NCBI GenBank assembly: GCA_020050375.1
Contig: JAGVKR010000401.1
Location: 1-7,758 of the forward strand
DNA length: 7,758 bases
Direction: 5' to 3'
Source: Planctomycetales bacterium
GTDB lineage: Bacteria; Planctomycetota; Planctomycetia; Planctomycetales; Planctomycetaceae
Shown: piece by piece, positions 1-7,758 of the stretch
Numbering within the stretch: position 1 is the first letter of the stretch
Layout: each line of letters starts with the position of its first letter
Notes under the pieces: model-generated
Databases searched by the model: none
What the model saw: only the letters and a program-made list of their open reading frames with translations
Told to the model about the DNA's origin: nothing
Program-made: the position numbers and the translations under genes

Positions 1-1
1 G

Positions 2-19
2 CCCCCCCCCCCCCCCCCC
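2..19. repeat. C homopolymer, 18 bases
   Basis: An uninterrupted run of 18 C flanked by single G residues opens the window. No coding frame covers it; the nearest gene is the minus-strand SH3 protein ending at 176. It may be a true G/C slippage tract, or a sequencing or assembly edge artefact, since it sits at the very end of the sequence. Confidence 0.9.
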
Positions 20-43
20 GTCAAGGGAAAAGAGGCTGAGATT

Positions 44-70
44 CGTCAGAAAAGGTAAATACCCCTGACG
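44..70. repeat. Nested inverted repeat CGTCAG/CTGACG
   Basis: CGTCAG (44-49) pairs with CTGACG (65-70), and inside it GGTA pairs with TACC around AA. The arms are separated by AAAA on the left and C on the right, so the folded form has an internal bulge. No T run follows on either strand, so it is not a canonical rho-independent terminator. It may be a protein-binding dyad or the remains of a repeat. Function unknown. Confidence 0.5.
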
Positions 71-160
71 GCGCGTTGAAAATGGGGGATAGGCGCCACC
101 CGCAATTCCAGAGAGCGAGGAGAGAGTGGAAAGTGGAGAGATGTCAACCGGAGCCAGTCC

Positions 161-174
161 CCGTTTTTCAACGG
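161..174 (-). terminator. Small hairpin after SH3 gene stop, weak terminator candidate
   Basis: On the minus strand CCGTT-GAAA-AACGG forms a perfect 5-bp stem with a GNRA-type tetraloop, starting one base after the TAG stop (178-176) of the SH3 gene. There is no following T tract, so it may stabilise the mRNA 3' end rather than terminate transcription. Confidence 0.25.
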
Positions 175-175
175 C

Positions 176-1501
176 CTATTGCGCCAGCCGCACCGGTGTC
201 AGCCGGAAGACGGTGATCAGATCGGCTTTGAGATCGGGGTGCGGGACGCGACTTCCCGAGACGCCGACCGACCGTCCCAGCCAGGCGTCGAGGTTGACTC
301 CCGGGGCGGCGACGAGATAGGCCAGGACTTTTCCCGAGGGAGCCAAAAGGGCGTACTGCGGCGCTCCCTTGCGGTTGAGCGCAGAACGGTTGACGATTCC
401 CGCGCCGTCATAACGCGGCTGCCGTAGCGCCGTGAGTTGCGCTTCCTGCCTGCGCTGGATCTCGGCCAGCTCGGCGTCGCGTCGCAAAGTTTCCTGTGAG
501 ACGCGTTCGTATTCTTCGTGTTCGGCCCGCGTCTTCCGGTAGCTGGATATCCGCGCGAGGCGAACGTCGATCATCTGTTGCACGTTCCCGCTGTCGATTT
601 CGGCCCGCAGGCCGCGATAGTCGTTTTCGAGCTCCGTGAAATCCCACTCCAGCGGATCCTTGTCGAGAATGGCGCGAAACCGGGCATCGAGACCGTCCAG
701 TTCGTCGAGCTGAGTGTCGAGTCGTTTCGAGACGGCCGCCTCCGGCCGTTTTGCGGAAGGGCCTTGTCCCTGACGGCGGACGACCGGGCGATCGACGATA
801 TCTCCTGACGCATTGCCGCCCGAATTCGAGGGGGGTGAGAATCCATCATTGTCGAGGTAATTCCGCCCTGTCGTTTTGGAGACTGGTTTCTCGAAATGAT
901 CGTCGTTGGCCGTTGAGACGGCGGGAGTGGCTCGAGCGCGGCTGCCGACCTCCACGGGCCGGTCGAACGGGTTGTCGGCCGTCTTGTCGGAATCGCGCGG
1001 GGCCGGGGAGAGGGCCTGACCGGAAATCCAGCGCCATTCTCCGCGCCGGGGCGCGATGCGATACCACAATTCTGCCGGCCCGGTTCCCGATGCGGGAAGA
1101 AGCTGCTTCTCGCCGAGAATCTGCACTTCATCTCCGTGGGCGAGCTTTTGCTGATAGATTTCGCGGATATCGCTTTCGAAGCTGCCGACCCAGGCGACGA
1201 CGTTGTTGGTGTTGATCGTGCCGCGCCCGTCGACCGCTTTTTCGACGTAGCGGCCCTGGATCCAACTGAAACTGCCAAGCGGCGGGGCGATCATGTGCCA
1301 GCCACCCGGGTCGTGGCGATGGACGACGACTTTCTGCCCGAGCTTCAACTTGGTTGTCGGGTAATACTTGCTGCCCGGTCCGCTCCGCACATAGGTCTCA
1401 TCGACTTCGACCGTCGCGTCGTAAGGAAACGCAACTTTTTGCGCAGCATCTGCTTGCGTTGCCGTCGCCAGAAGCGTCAGGAACAGCAGACACGAACGCA
1501 T
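176..1501 (-). CDS. Secreted SH3-domain protein, planctomycete type
   Basis: The 441-residue product starts with a signal peptide (MRSCLLFLTLLATATQADA, predicted cut after ADA), so it should be exported. Two bacterial SH3-like units follow: about residues 31-90 (YVRSGPGSKYYPT start, G-W-IAPP and WI-G-YVE end) and about 97-165 (ending RGEWRWISGQAL). Residues 165-260 are a low-complexity Pro/Asp/Arg linker. Residues 261-361 are a highly charged Glu/Arg/Gln helical or coiled-coil region. The C-terminus (about 365-441) is a compact beta-rich domain with PQYALLAPSGKVLAYLV and PGVNLDAWLGRSVGVSG. SH3 units of this kind often bind peptidoglycan or peptides, so an envelope role is inferred. I chose ATG at 1501 because GGAG lies 7 bases upstream; a TTG just before it is poorer. 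The gene is separated by 182 bases from the sulfotransferase gene and may have its own promoter. Exact function unknown. Confidence 0.9.
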   Translation of the reverse strand: MRSCLLFLTLLATATQADAAQKVAFPYDATVEVDETYVRSGPGSKYYPTTKLKLGQKVVVHRHDPGGWHMIAPPLGSFSWIQGRYVEKAVDGRGTINTNNVVAWVGSFESDIREIYQQKLAHGDEVQILGEKQLLPASGTGPAELWYRIAPRRGEWRWISGQALSPAPRDSDKTADNPFDRPVEVGSRARATPAVSTANDDHFEKPVSKTTGRNYLDNDGFSPPSNSGGNASGDIVDRPVVRRQGQGPSAKRPEAAVSKRLDTQLDELDGLDARFRAILDKDPLEWDFTELENDYRGLRAEIDSGNVQQMIDVRLARISSYRKTRAEHEEYERVSQETLRRDAELAEIQRRQEAQLTALRQPRYDGAGIVNRSALNRKGAPQYALLAPSGKVLAYLVAAPGVNLDAWLGRSVGVSGSRVPHPDLKADLITVFRLTPVRLAQ

Positions 1502-1571
1502 CAACGGTCTCCGCAGGAATGATCCGGATCCTGTAGGAAGAATGTCTGAGAGGAGAGGCAGAGAGAGGGTG

Positions 1572-1599
1572 AAATAGTCGAAATGGCCATTCGCCTCAA
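1572..1599 (-). promoter_or_regulatory. Possible sigma70-type promoter for SH3 gene
   Basis: In the 182-base gap before the SH3 gene, the minus strand reads TTGAGG (1599-1594), 16 bases, then CTATTT (1577-1572), a loose match to -35/-10 elements. It would leave a leader of about 65 bases, much of it pyrimidine-rich. The same gap has a tandem GCCCGGCT repeat (1628-1643) and a distant CCCGGC/GCCGGG pair, but no clear terminator for the upstream operon. Read-through from the operon is therefore possible. Confidence 0.2.
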
Positions 1600-1683
1600 C
1601 CCCGGTTTTGCCGCCGGCACAGAAGTTGCCCGGCTGCCCGGCTTGCGATGCACTTTGCGCGATGGTTCTTTGCCGGGTGGGGC

Positions 1684-2601
1684 TTACTCGAAGCGATACC
1701 CCAGGGCCCGCAGCTCGGCATGATCCCGGAAGGCCGCTGTGACCAACCCGCTGTCGACGACGCCCAGTTCATCTTGCCAGACGGTCACCCGCGACCCCTC
1801 GATCGCACGCAAACCCAAGGCGGGATCCAGCCAGGTGCCATTGTCTATGGCAAGGACTTCTTCGGTCCCTGGATGTCTGACGGCCTGGGGCTCCAGCATC
1901 TCGGATTGGAATGAAATCCCCAGGAAGGAGCAGATCTGTCTCACTGTCGCGTTCGGTTGCGTCACCAGTGATTCGTACTTCACCGTCAGCACCCGTTGCG
2001 GAAAGAGTTTCTCGGCATCGAACCCGGCCCGGAGATTGTCCATCGTGAACTGAACGGCGGACCGAGCATTCTCGACGAACGAGGGAAATGGCTCGTTTTT
2101 CTCTCGGCAGCGGATGCCAACCCGCAACATCGATGAAACGACCGCGCGGGGATCCCGAACGACGTGAATGGCCCGACAGCGAGGCAGGAGACCAAGCAGG
2201 TCGGTAAACACTCCCACGTTGAAGGGCGTCTTTTCGCTCAGTAGCTTCGCCCCGTGGGCATCAGCGACAGGCAAGAGCAGCTCTTCGATCAAATGAGCAA
2301 AGGCCGCGTCGATCTGCTCTCGTGTGCAAAAGACCAGGATGCGGCCGCGATCGTGTGCACTGACCACCGTGCGCCAGGCGTGAATGAGGGATGGAATACA
2401 GTCGAATTCGGGCCCACCGAAGACCTGGGGGTGGCAGTCAAGGATGTGCTGAACGAGCGTGGTTCCGCTCCGGGGGACGCCACCAACGAACACGAGGCGT
2501 TCTCCCGTGGGGCGAGTGGAAGCCATACCCGACGAGGCTGCCGGGTGGAGGGTATTCCGAGGAAGGCATTCGCGGAGAAAATGCGATAATTGATGGATCA
2601 T
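1684..2601 (-). CDS. Sulfotransferase, tyrosylprotein sulfotransferase-like
   Basis: This 305-residue enzyme is predicted to transfer sulfate from PAPS to an acceptor hydroxyl. The 5'-phosphosulfate loop GGVPRSGTTL lies at residues 40-49, followed by LDCHPQV and GPEF. The 3'-phosphate motif RDPRAVVSSM is at 149-158, and YESLVTQP marks the usual C-terminal segment. The loop, the Glu after it (E65) and the Lys in EKTPF (K124) line up with the Arg, Glu and Lys active-site residues of animal tyrosylprotein sulfotransferases (GGVPRSGTTL, GEE and NKDPF there). No signal peptide or membrane segment is visible, so it looks cytoplasmic, unlike the Golgi enzymes. ATG at 2601 is preferred: AAGGAG lies 8 bases upstream, whereas the longer TTG form (2667) lacks one. 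It is the last gene of the four-gene minus-strand set. The acceptor may be a sugar or a protein; sequence cannot decide. Confidence 0.9.
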   Translation of the reverse strand: MIHQLSHFLRECLPRNTLHPAASSGMASTRPTGERLVFVGGVPRSGTTLVQHILDCHPQVFGGPEFDCIPSLIHAWRTVVSAHDRGRILVFCTREQIDAAFAHLIEELLLPVADAHGAKLLSEKTPFNVGVFTDLLGLLPRCRAIHVVRDPRAVVSSMLRVGIRCREKNEPFPSFVENARSAVQFTMDNLRAGFDAEKLFPQRVLTVKYESLVTQPNATVRQICSFLGISFQSEMLEPQAVRHPGTEEVLAIDNGTWLDPALGLRAIEGSRVTVWQDELGVVDSGLVTAAFRDHAELRALGYRFE

Positions 2602-2673
2602 CCTTGTCGCTCCTTCGGATTTACCAGGGACCGTTTCCGACAATGCCGAGCAGGGTGCCGAGGACAAACCTGA

Positions 2674-3615
2674 TCAATTGCAGACGTCCACTTCATAGAA
2701 ATCATAGGCGACGGCCCGGGCGCCGAAGCTTTCCTTATTTCCGATCAGCCCCAGGTTCAGCATCTTTCCGTCATTCTCGGTCGAGATGCCAAAATCGAAG
2801 TACGGGATGTCGGCATAGATCTCATTCAACAGGTGGTCGAGAATGACGTCCAGCGCCCCCAGTTCCCGGCCGGCACTGGTGGTGGCGATGTACTGCGCAT
2901 GAGCCACGTGCCGACTCTCGTAGATGACCACGCCGCCGAACACCTCGTCGCCTTTCTGAGCGGTGAACAGCTTGATGTTTTTGGGGAAGCGTTTGGCCAG
3001 CAGCTCCAGCTCGGCGGCTGTGTGCGTCGGTCGGACGCCGTGTTTCTCCAGCAGGTTGGCTTCTTCGACGGCCATGAAACGGGTGAAGTCGCTGCTGCGG
3101 ACGACGGTCAGGCCGTTTGCGCGAGCGCGCTTGACGCTCCACTTCCGGCCTTTGCTGAATGGCTCGCGCCCCCTCATCAGGATTGTGCTGGAGACGTCGC
3201 GGCGAAACAGCCTGCCGCCGTGGCGATAGAGGGCGTACAGGTCCTCTTCGGTCGGTACACGGTGGTAAATGTGTGGGACCGCTTTGTAGATCAACTGCCC
3301 GATTCCCTGGCCGCGCAGGTAGGCCACGAGCTGCTCGAAAACTTCCAGCATGAGCGGTGTCCGCATCTTTCCGTCCGAAAGAACGCCGCCGAACGTCAGC
3401 CCGCCGTGGCTGGTCAGTGCGCCCTCACGCTCGCTGGCCGGCAGCAGCCCGACGAGTCGGTCATCGTCCAGGAACAGCAGGGAATGGTCATGAAACCGAT
3501 CGGCGTGGTACTCCATGTAATCACGGTGGAACAGAAAGACCCCGTTCCGCGACCGATCAAGGAATGCATTCCAATCGCTCCGGTGCTCGGCGGCGTAGCG
3601 TACGACGCGGATCAT
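2674..3615 (-). CDS. FemAB-like GNAT acyltransferase
   Basis: The 313-residue product resembles the FemAB-related GNAT proteins of polysaccharide loci (the Acetyltransf_6 type). Visible marks are an N-terminal half with FLFHRDYMEYH and LVGLLPAS, a middle RKWSVKRARANGL segment, an acceptor half with VFGGVVIYESRHVAHAQYIATTSAGRE, and the C-terminal block FDFGISTENDGKMLNLGL followed by KESFGARAV. The family transfers acyl or aminoacyl groups to amino sugars or peptides; the donor here is unknown. It has no membrane segment and should be cytoplasmic. An upstream in-frame extension to 3726 exists, but it would overlap the 3' end of the propeller gene in another frame. ATG at 3615 has GGGGAGG 4 bases upstream and fits the family's N-terminus. 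It lies 37 bases after the propeller gene, and the sulfotransferase follows 72 bases later. Confidence 0.88.
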   Translation of the reverse strand: MIRVVRYAAEHRSDWNAFLDRSRNGVFLFHRDYMEYHADRFHDHSLLFLDDDRLVGLLPASEREGALTSHGGLTFGGVLSDGKMRTPLMLEVFEQLVAYLRGQGIGQLIYKAVPHIYHRVPTEEDLYALYRHGGRLFRRDVSSTILMRGREPFSKGRKWSVKRARANGLTVVRSSDFTRFMAVEEANLLEKHGVRPTHTAAELELLAKRFPKNIKLFTAQKGDEVFGGVVIYESRHVAHAQYIATTSAGRELGALDVILDHLLNEIYADIPYFDFGISTENDGKMLNLGLIGNKESFGARAVAYDFYEVDVCN

Positions 3616-3652
3616 GCGGCCTCCCCGGCCAGCCTCCTTGCCGGTAGCCCTC

Positions 3653-4573
3653 TCACCAGGAATCGAGCTCGGCGTAACCGAAACCGGTCTGGCCGCAGTT
3701 GTTGCCGTTGTAAAACAGGTAAACACGGTCCTTGTGCCGCACGACGCTGGAGTAAGCGATCATTTCGGAATCCCAAGCGGAGGGCGAGGGTGAAACGTCA
3801 ATGCCGATGCGGTCGTCCAGTCGCTGCCACGACAGTCCGTCAGGCGACTCGGCATAGCCGAGCCTGTAGCCGCGCGAGCGAGTTCTTACCGAGTAGAACA
3901 TGCGGTACAACCCCTGCTCCTTGAGCACCCAGGGCCGGCCAAAGGCATGTTCATCCGCATTCTGAAAATCGAGACAGACGCGGCCTTCGCCGGGCCAGGT
4001 CACGCCGTCGGGCGATTCCAGGTAGCGCAGGTTGTACACCGGCAGCGACTTGCCTTTCACCTCGGTCCATTCGCTGCCGCCGACGTACCACATTCGGAAG
4101 ACGCCGCCTTCGTGCATGACAAATGCCGACGTGCGGTTGAGCAACTCCCGATCGCTCCGGTCGATGACGGGCGTCTGGCGCGCGCGCACGAATGTCTGAC
4201 CTCCGTCACTACTGATTGCCAGCCCCTGGAACTGGTAGTAGCGCACCTTGAAACCGAGCTGATAGCCGACATAGTACAGATACAGCCGATCCCCGTGGGA
4301 AAGGACGGTGGTCGGCAGAATGCCATTTTCATCGAATGCGCCAGGGACACCGATATCGAGCACCGGGCGCGGGGATACGGCCAGGACACGTGCCGGCTCG
4401 TCCGGATCGAGGTCCACCCAGCCGATGCGACCGACGGTGTGTTCGTCACAAAAGGCGACGTAGACGCGCAGCACGCCGGCTTGGAACAGTGGCGTGGGCG
4501 GAAAGGCGTACTTCTTCGCCCACGAGTGCTGGCCCGTGGGGGCATAAATAAGGCCCCTCTTGGTCCACCTCAT
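3653..4573 (-). CDS. Beta-propeller protein of GH43-like fold
   Basis: This 306-residue protein shows repeated propeller blades: LYLYYVGYQLG with LAISSDGGQTF (about 97-128), FRMWYVGGSEW with YLESPDGVTW (159-193), LYRMFYSVRTRSRGYRLGYAESPDGLSW (222-249, the first part split by a loop) and VYLFYNGNNCGQTGFGYAELD (284-304). The FY/WY plus SPDG-W pattern is typical of five-bladed glycoside hydrolase clans such as GH43 and relatives. The motif AFDENGILP (79-87) is also typical of this group. There is no signal peptide, unlike secreted glycosidases. In glycan loci such proteins may be biosynthetic or sugar-binding, so a hydrolytic role is not claimed. The start overlaps the stop of the acyltransferase gene as ATGA, and AAAGGA lies 6 bases upstream, so translational coupling is likely. 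Confidence 0.85.
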   Translation of the reverse strand: MRWTKRGLIYAPTGQHSWAKKYAFPPTPLFQAGVLRVYVAFCDEHTVGRIGWVDLDPDEPARVLAVSPRPVLDIGVPGAFDENGILPTTVLSHGDRLYLYYVGYQLGFKVRYYQFQGLAISSDGGQTFVRARQTPVIDRSDRELLNRTSAFVMHEGGVFRMWYVGGSEWTEVKGKSLPVYNLRYLESPDGVTWPGEGRVCLDFQNADEHAFGRPWVLKEQGLYRMFYSVRTRSRGYRLGYAESPDGLSWQRLDDRIGIDVSPSPSAWDSEMIAYSSVVRHKDRVYLFYNGNNCGQTGFGYAELDSW

Positions 4574-5256
4574 GCCGCGTCCTTTACCTTGAACAGCACC
4601 CGGCTGCTAACGCGGGAAGGCTTGTTGCGTTCCCCCTTGTAGACCTCGGCCTCCGCTGTATCCGTGACGACCACGGTCCCGGCCCCGATGACACAATCGC
4701 GACCGATTTTCACGTTGTCGCCAATGGTGGCGTTGACCCCCAGGAAACTCGATTCGCCGATCTCGCAATAGCCTGAGACAACGACATGCGAGGATAGAAA
4801 GCAATGGTCGCAGACGACCGACCGATGACCGATATGATTGCCGCTCCAGAGCACCACGTTATTGCCAATGCGGGCATGGTATTGGATCACGTTGTTTTCG
4901 AAGATGAAGCAGTTCTCGCCGATGCTCGCATTGTGCCACACGAACGCATGGGAGCTGACGTAGCTGATCGGCTCGAACCCCTTGGCTTTGACAACGCGGT
5001 AAAGGCGCGCGCGGACACGATTCAACTGTGTAAAGGTGATGGCCACGAACGCGGCATGGTCGGCCGGCGCGAAGCGGGCCTCGAGCTCTTCGAACGGGAC
5101 GACCGGCAGCCCGAAGAGCTCGTCGCGTTTGAGGAAATCCCGCTCGACTGCAAAGCCGACGACCTGGTGCGGCGAATCGTGCGTGAAATACTCGTAGGCA
5201 ATTTCGGCGAACTCGCCGTCACCGACAATGACCACGCGACGACCTGGCCTGGACAT
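4570..5256 (-). CDS. NeuD/PglD-type acetyltransferase, left-handed beta-helix
   Basis: The 228-residue enzyme is predicted to acetylate or otherwise acylate a sugar or sugar nucleotide. The N-terminal Rossmann-like part begins VVIVGDGEFAEIAYEYF (8-24) and includes the VGFAVER and LFGLPVV strands, as in NeuD/PglD. The C-terminal half (about 110-200) is a hexapeptide-repeat left-handed beta-helix: IGENCFIFENNVI, IGNNVVLWSGNHIGH, CEIGESSFLGVNATIGDNVKIG. It carries the His-rich stretch GNHIGHRSV (139-147), likely the active-site histidine region. ATG at 5256 is chosen because GGAGGA lies 6 bases upstream; an in-frame extension to 5391 adds an Arg-rich, non-homologous-looking segment. It is the first full gene of the minus-strand operon and overlaps the next gene by four bases. 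The nucleotide-sugar substrate cannot be read from sequence. Confidence 0.9.
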   Translation of the reverse strand: MSRPGRRVVIVGDGEFAEIAYEYFTHDSPHQVVGFAVERDFLKRDELFGLPVVPFEELEARFAPADHAAFVAITFTQLNRVRARLYRVVKAKGFEPISYVSSHAFVWHNASIGENCFIFENNVIQYHARIGNNVVLWSGNHIGHRSVVCDHCFLSSHVVVSGYCEIGESSFLGVNATIGDNVKIGRDCVIGAGTVVVTDTAEAEVYKGERNKPSRVSSRVLFKVKDAA

Positions 5257-5272
5257 GGCAGTTCCTCCGGAA

Positions 5273-5395
5273 TCAGCCCGCAAGTTTACTTCCGTCAGTC
5301 TCCAGCCGATCCAAGATGCCCTGCATGGCAATCCACTCTTCATCCGTGACCGACCGTCGAACGCGGGGAAGGTATCCAAAGTGATGGCCATTCAC
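5273..5395 (-). CDS. Possible short ORF or 3' remnant upstream of the acyltransferase
   Basis: A reading frame ends at TGA (5275-5273), five bases before the GGAGGA of the acyltransferase gene and 16 bases before its ATG. The last about 25 residues, SVTDEEWIAMQGILDRLETD onward, look like a genuine acidic amphipathic helix, whereas the upstream part (back to an ATG at 5527, 84 codons) is Arg/Gly/Pro-rich and unconvincing. The start given is a GTG (40 codons), but neither start has a good ribosome binding site. It may be a small operon leader, the tail of a deleted gene, or chance. I do not recognise a family. Confidence 0.3.
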   Translation of the reverse strand: MNGHHFGYLPRVRRSVTDEEWIAMQGILDRLETDGSKLAG

Positions 5396-5684
5396 AAGAT
5401 CATTCGCACCGCCCTTGGATCCATGTCGCTGCGTCAGCCCGGGAGTATGCCCGCTTCGGTCGTGGGGAACATAACGATTGTGCGGCCGTCGGCGACTGTT
5501 TGTCGCGCCCGGGACAAATCTTTCCATGGGACGCCGGCGGGATCATTCGTAGCCTAGACTTGCACGTGGCAGATTCCAGCCCGCATCGAAAGGATTGCGA
5601 ATCGCCGTTGCAATGCGGCGGCTTGCGGCACGGTTTTCCTTGTCGCGAGCTCAGACGACCGACATCACGCTGCGGAGCAGAAGA
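5396..5684. other. Divergent intergenic region
   Basis: This stretch separates the minus-strand operon from the plus-strand kinase. Besides the dyad at 5499-5518 I find no convincing -35/-10 pair on either strand and no RNA gene. In-frame upstream kinase starts (TTG 5595, ATG 5613) lie here; if one is used, the region shrinks from the right. The peptide they would add is Arg-rich and not like a known domain. Confidence 0.4.
5499..5518. promoter_or_regulatory. 20-bp dyad, candidate operator
   Basis: TTTGTC (5499-5504) and GACAAA (5513-5518) are perfect inverted half-sites separated by 8 bases, a size suited to a helix-turn-helix dimer. It lies between the divergent operon and kinase gene, about 170-240 bases from either chosen start. 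No regulator gene is present in the window. Confidence 0.35.
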
Positions 5685-7487
<1,803 letters not shown>

Positions 7488-7568
7488 CGGCCGAAACAAG
7501 CGGCGCCTGCCGCTGGCATTCGATAGGCTGTTTATACCTCACGCGGCTTCAAATGAGGCATTCACAAA

Positions 7569-7632
7569 CCCCCTCCCCAAGAACGGGGAGGGGGCCGACT
7601 TCCCCCCGTTCGCGAGGGGATTGAGGGGGGGG
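7569..7632. repeat. G/C-tract palindromic repeat downstream of kinase
   Basis: CCCCCTCCCC (7569-7578) and GGGGAGGGGG (7585-7594) form a perfect 10-bp stem with loop AAGAAC. A second stem follows, CCCC (7604-7607) to GGGG (7616-7619) around GTTCGCGA, and then a run of eight G (7625-7632). It begins 82 bases after the kinase stop. There is no T tract, so it looks more like a dispersed extragenic palindrome of high-GC genomes than an intrinsic terminator, although it could impede polymerase. Confidence 0.6.
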
Positions 7633-7758
7633 ATCGTCTCAAATCGGACCGCGCGGAGCATAACGCGGAGCCGACGGGGACGCCCGATGCCGAAGAGGGC
7701 GAGAGCGTCAGAGAACAGAAGGACAGAAGTCGAAACCGCCCGCCCGCAACCTTCTGCC
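7633..7758. other. Right-hand end, no gene seen
   Basis: No convincing coding frame, RNA gene or promoter is visible here. The octamer CGCGGAGC occurs twice 12 bases apart (7652-7659 and 7664-7671), separated by ATAA. The rest is purine-rich on the plus strand. The frame running from the kinase region to about 7624 is a shadow of the kinase gene. Confidence 0.4.

Noticed and set aside
2602..2667. TTG start for the sulfotransferase at 2667
   Set aside because: It has no ribosome binding site, while AAGGAG is well placed before the ATG at 2601.
3616..3726. N-terminal extension of the FemAB-like protein to 3726
   Set aside because: It overlaps the end of the propeller gene, is Thr/Gly/Arg-rich, and a GGGGAGG precedes the ATG at 3615.
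2833..3924. 363-codon plus-strand frame opposite the FemAB-like gene
   Set aside because: It is antisense to a well-supported acyltransferase and the end of the propeller gene, shows no recognisable domain, and is the long shadow frame expected from GC-rich codon usage.
3947..4642. 231-codon plus-strand frame opposite the propeller and acyltransferase genes
   Set aside because: It is antisense to two genes with clear families and their own ribosome binding sites; its translation has no recognisable features.
5257..5391. N-terminal extension of the acyltransferase to 5391
   Set aside because: The added residues are unlike NeuD/PglD, and GGAGGA sits 6 bases before the ATG at 5256.

Overview
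The window is GC-rich and densely coding. It reads like a member of the Planctomycetota. The main clue is the 441-residue SH3-type protein, whose architecture (signal peptide, two SH3-like units, charged coiled coil, C-terminal beta-rich domain with a 'PGVNL...R-VGV-G' core) I associate with that phylum. A sulfotransferase and a hybrid histidine kinase fit but are not diagnostic. The taxon is inferred from protein style only. The run of 18 C at the left edge and the lack of genes at both ends suggest a contig from a larger genome or metagenome.

Layout: (1) 1-175 has no gene. It holds a C homopolymer, a nested inverted repeat and a small hairpin. (2) 176-1501, minus: secreted SH3-domain protein. 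(3) 1684-5256, minus: four genes in one direction, read right to left: NeuD/PglD-type acyltransferase (5256-4570), beta-propeller protein resembling GH43-type glycosidases (4573-3653), FemAB-like GNAT acyltransferase (3615-2674) and a tyrosylprotein-sulfotransferase-like enzyme (2601-1684). The first two overlap by ATGA; the others are 37 and 72 bases apart, and each start has a recognisable Shine-Dalgarno sequence. A short possible ORF (5395-5273) ends just before the ribosome binding site of the acyltransferase. (4) 5396-5684: divergent control region with a 20-bp dyad. (5) 5685-7487, plus: membrane-bound hybrid histidine kinase. (6) 7488-7758: no gene, but a perfect G/C hairpin and G/C-tract repeat.

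Working model: the minus-strand operon encodes decorating enzymes (acetyl or acyl transfer, sulfation) plus a carbohydrate-type propeller protein, of the kind found in surface-polysaccharide or glycoconjugate loci. No glycosyltransferase, flippase or polymerase is present, so it would act on a glycan or protein made elsewhere. The divergent kinase and the SH3 protein (envelope or peptidoglycan contact) may belong to the same envelope theme, but nothing in the sequence proves a link. I see no CRISPR array, tRNA, rRNA or transposase.
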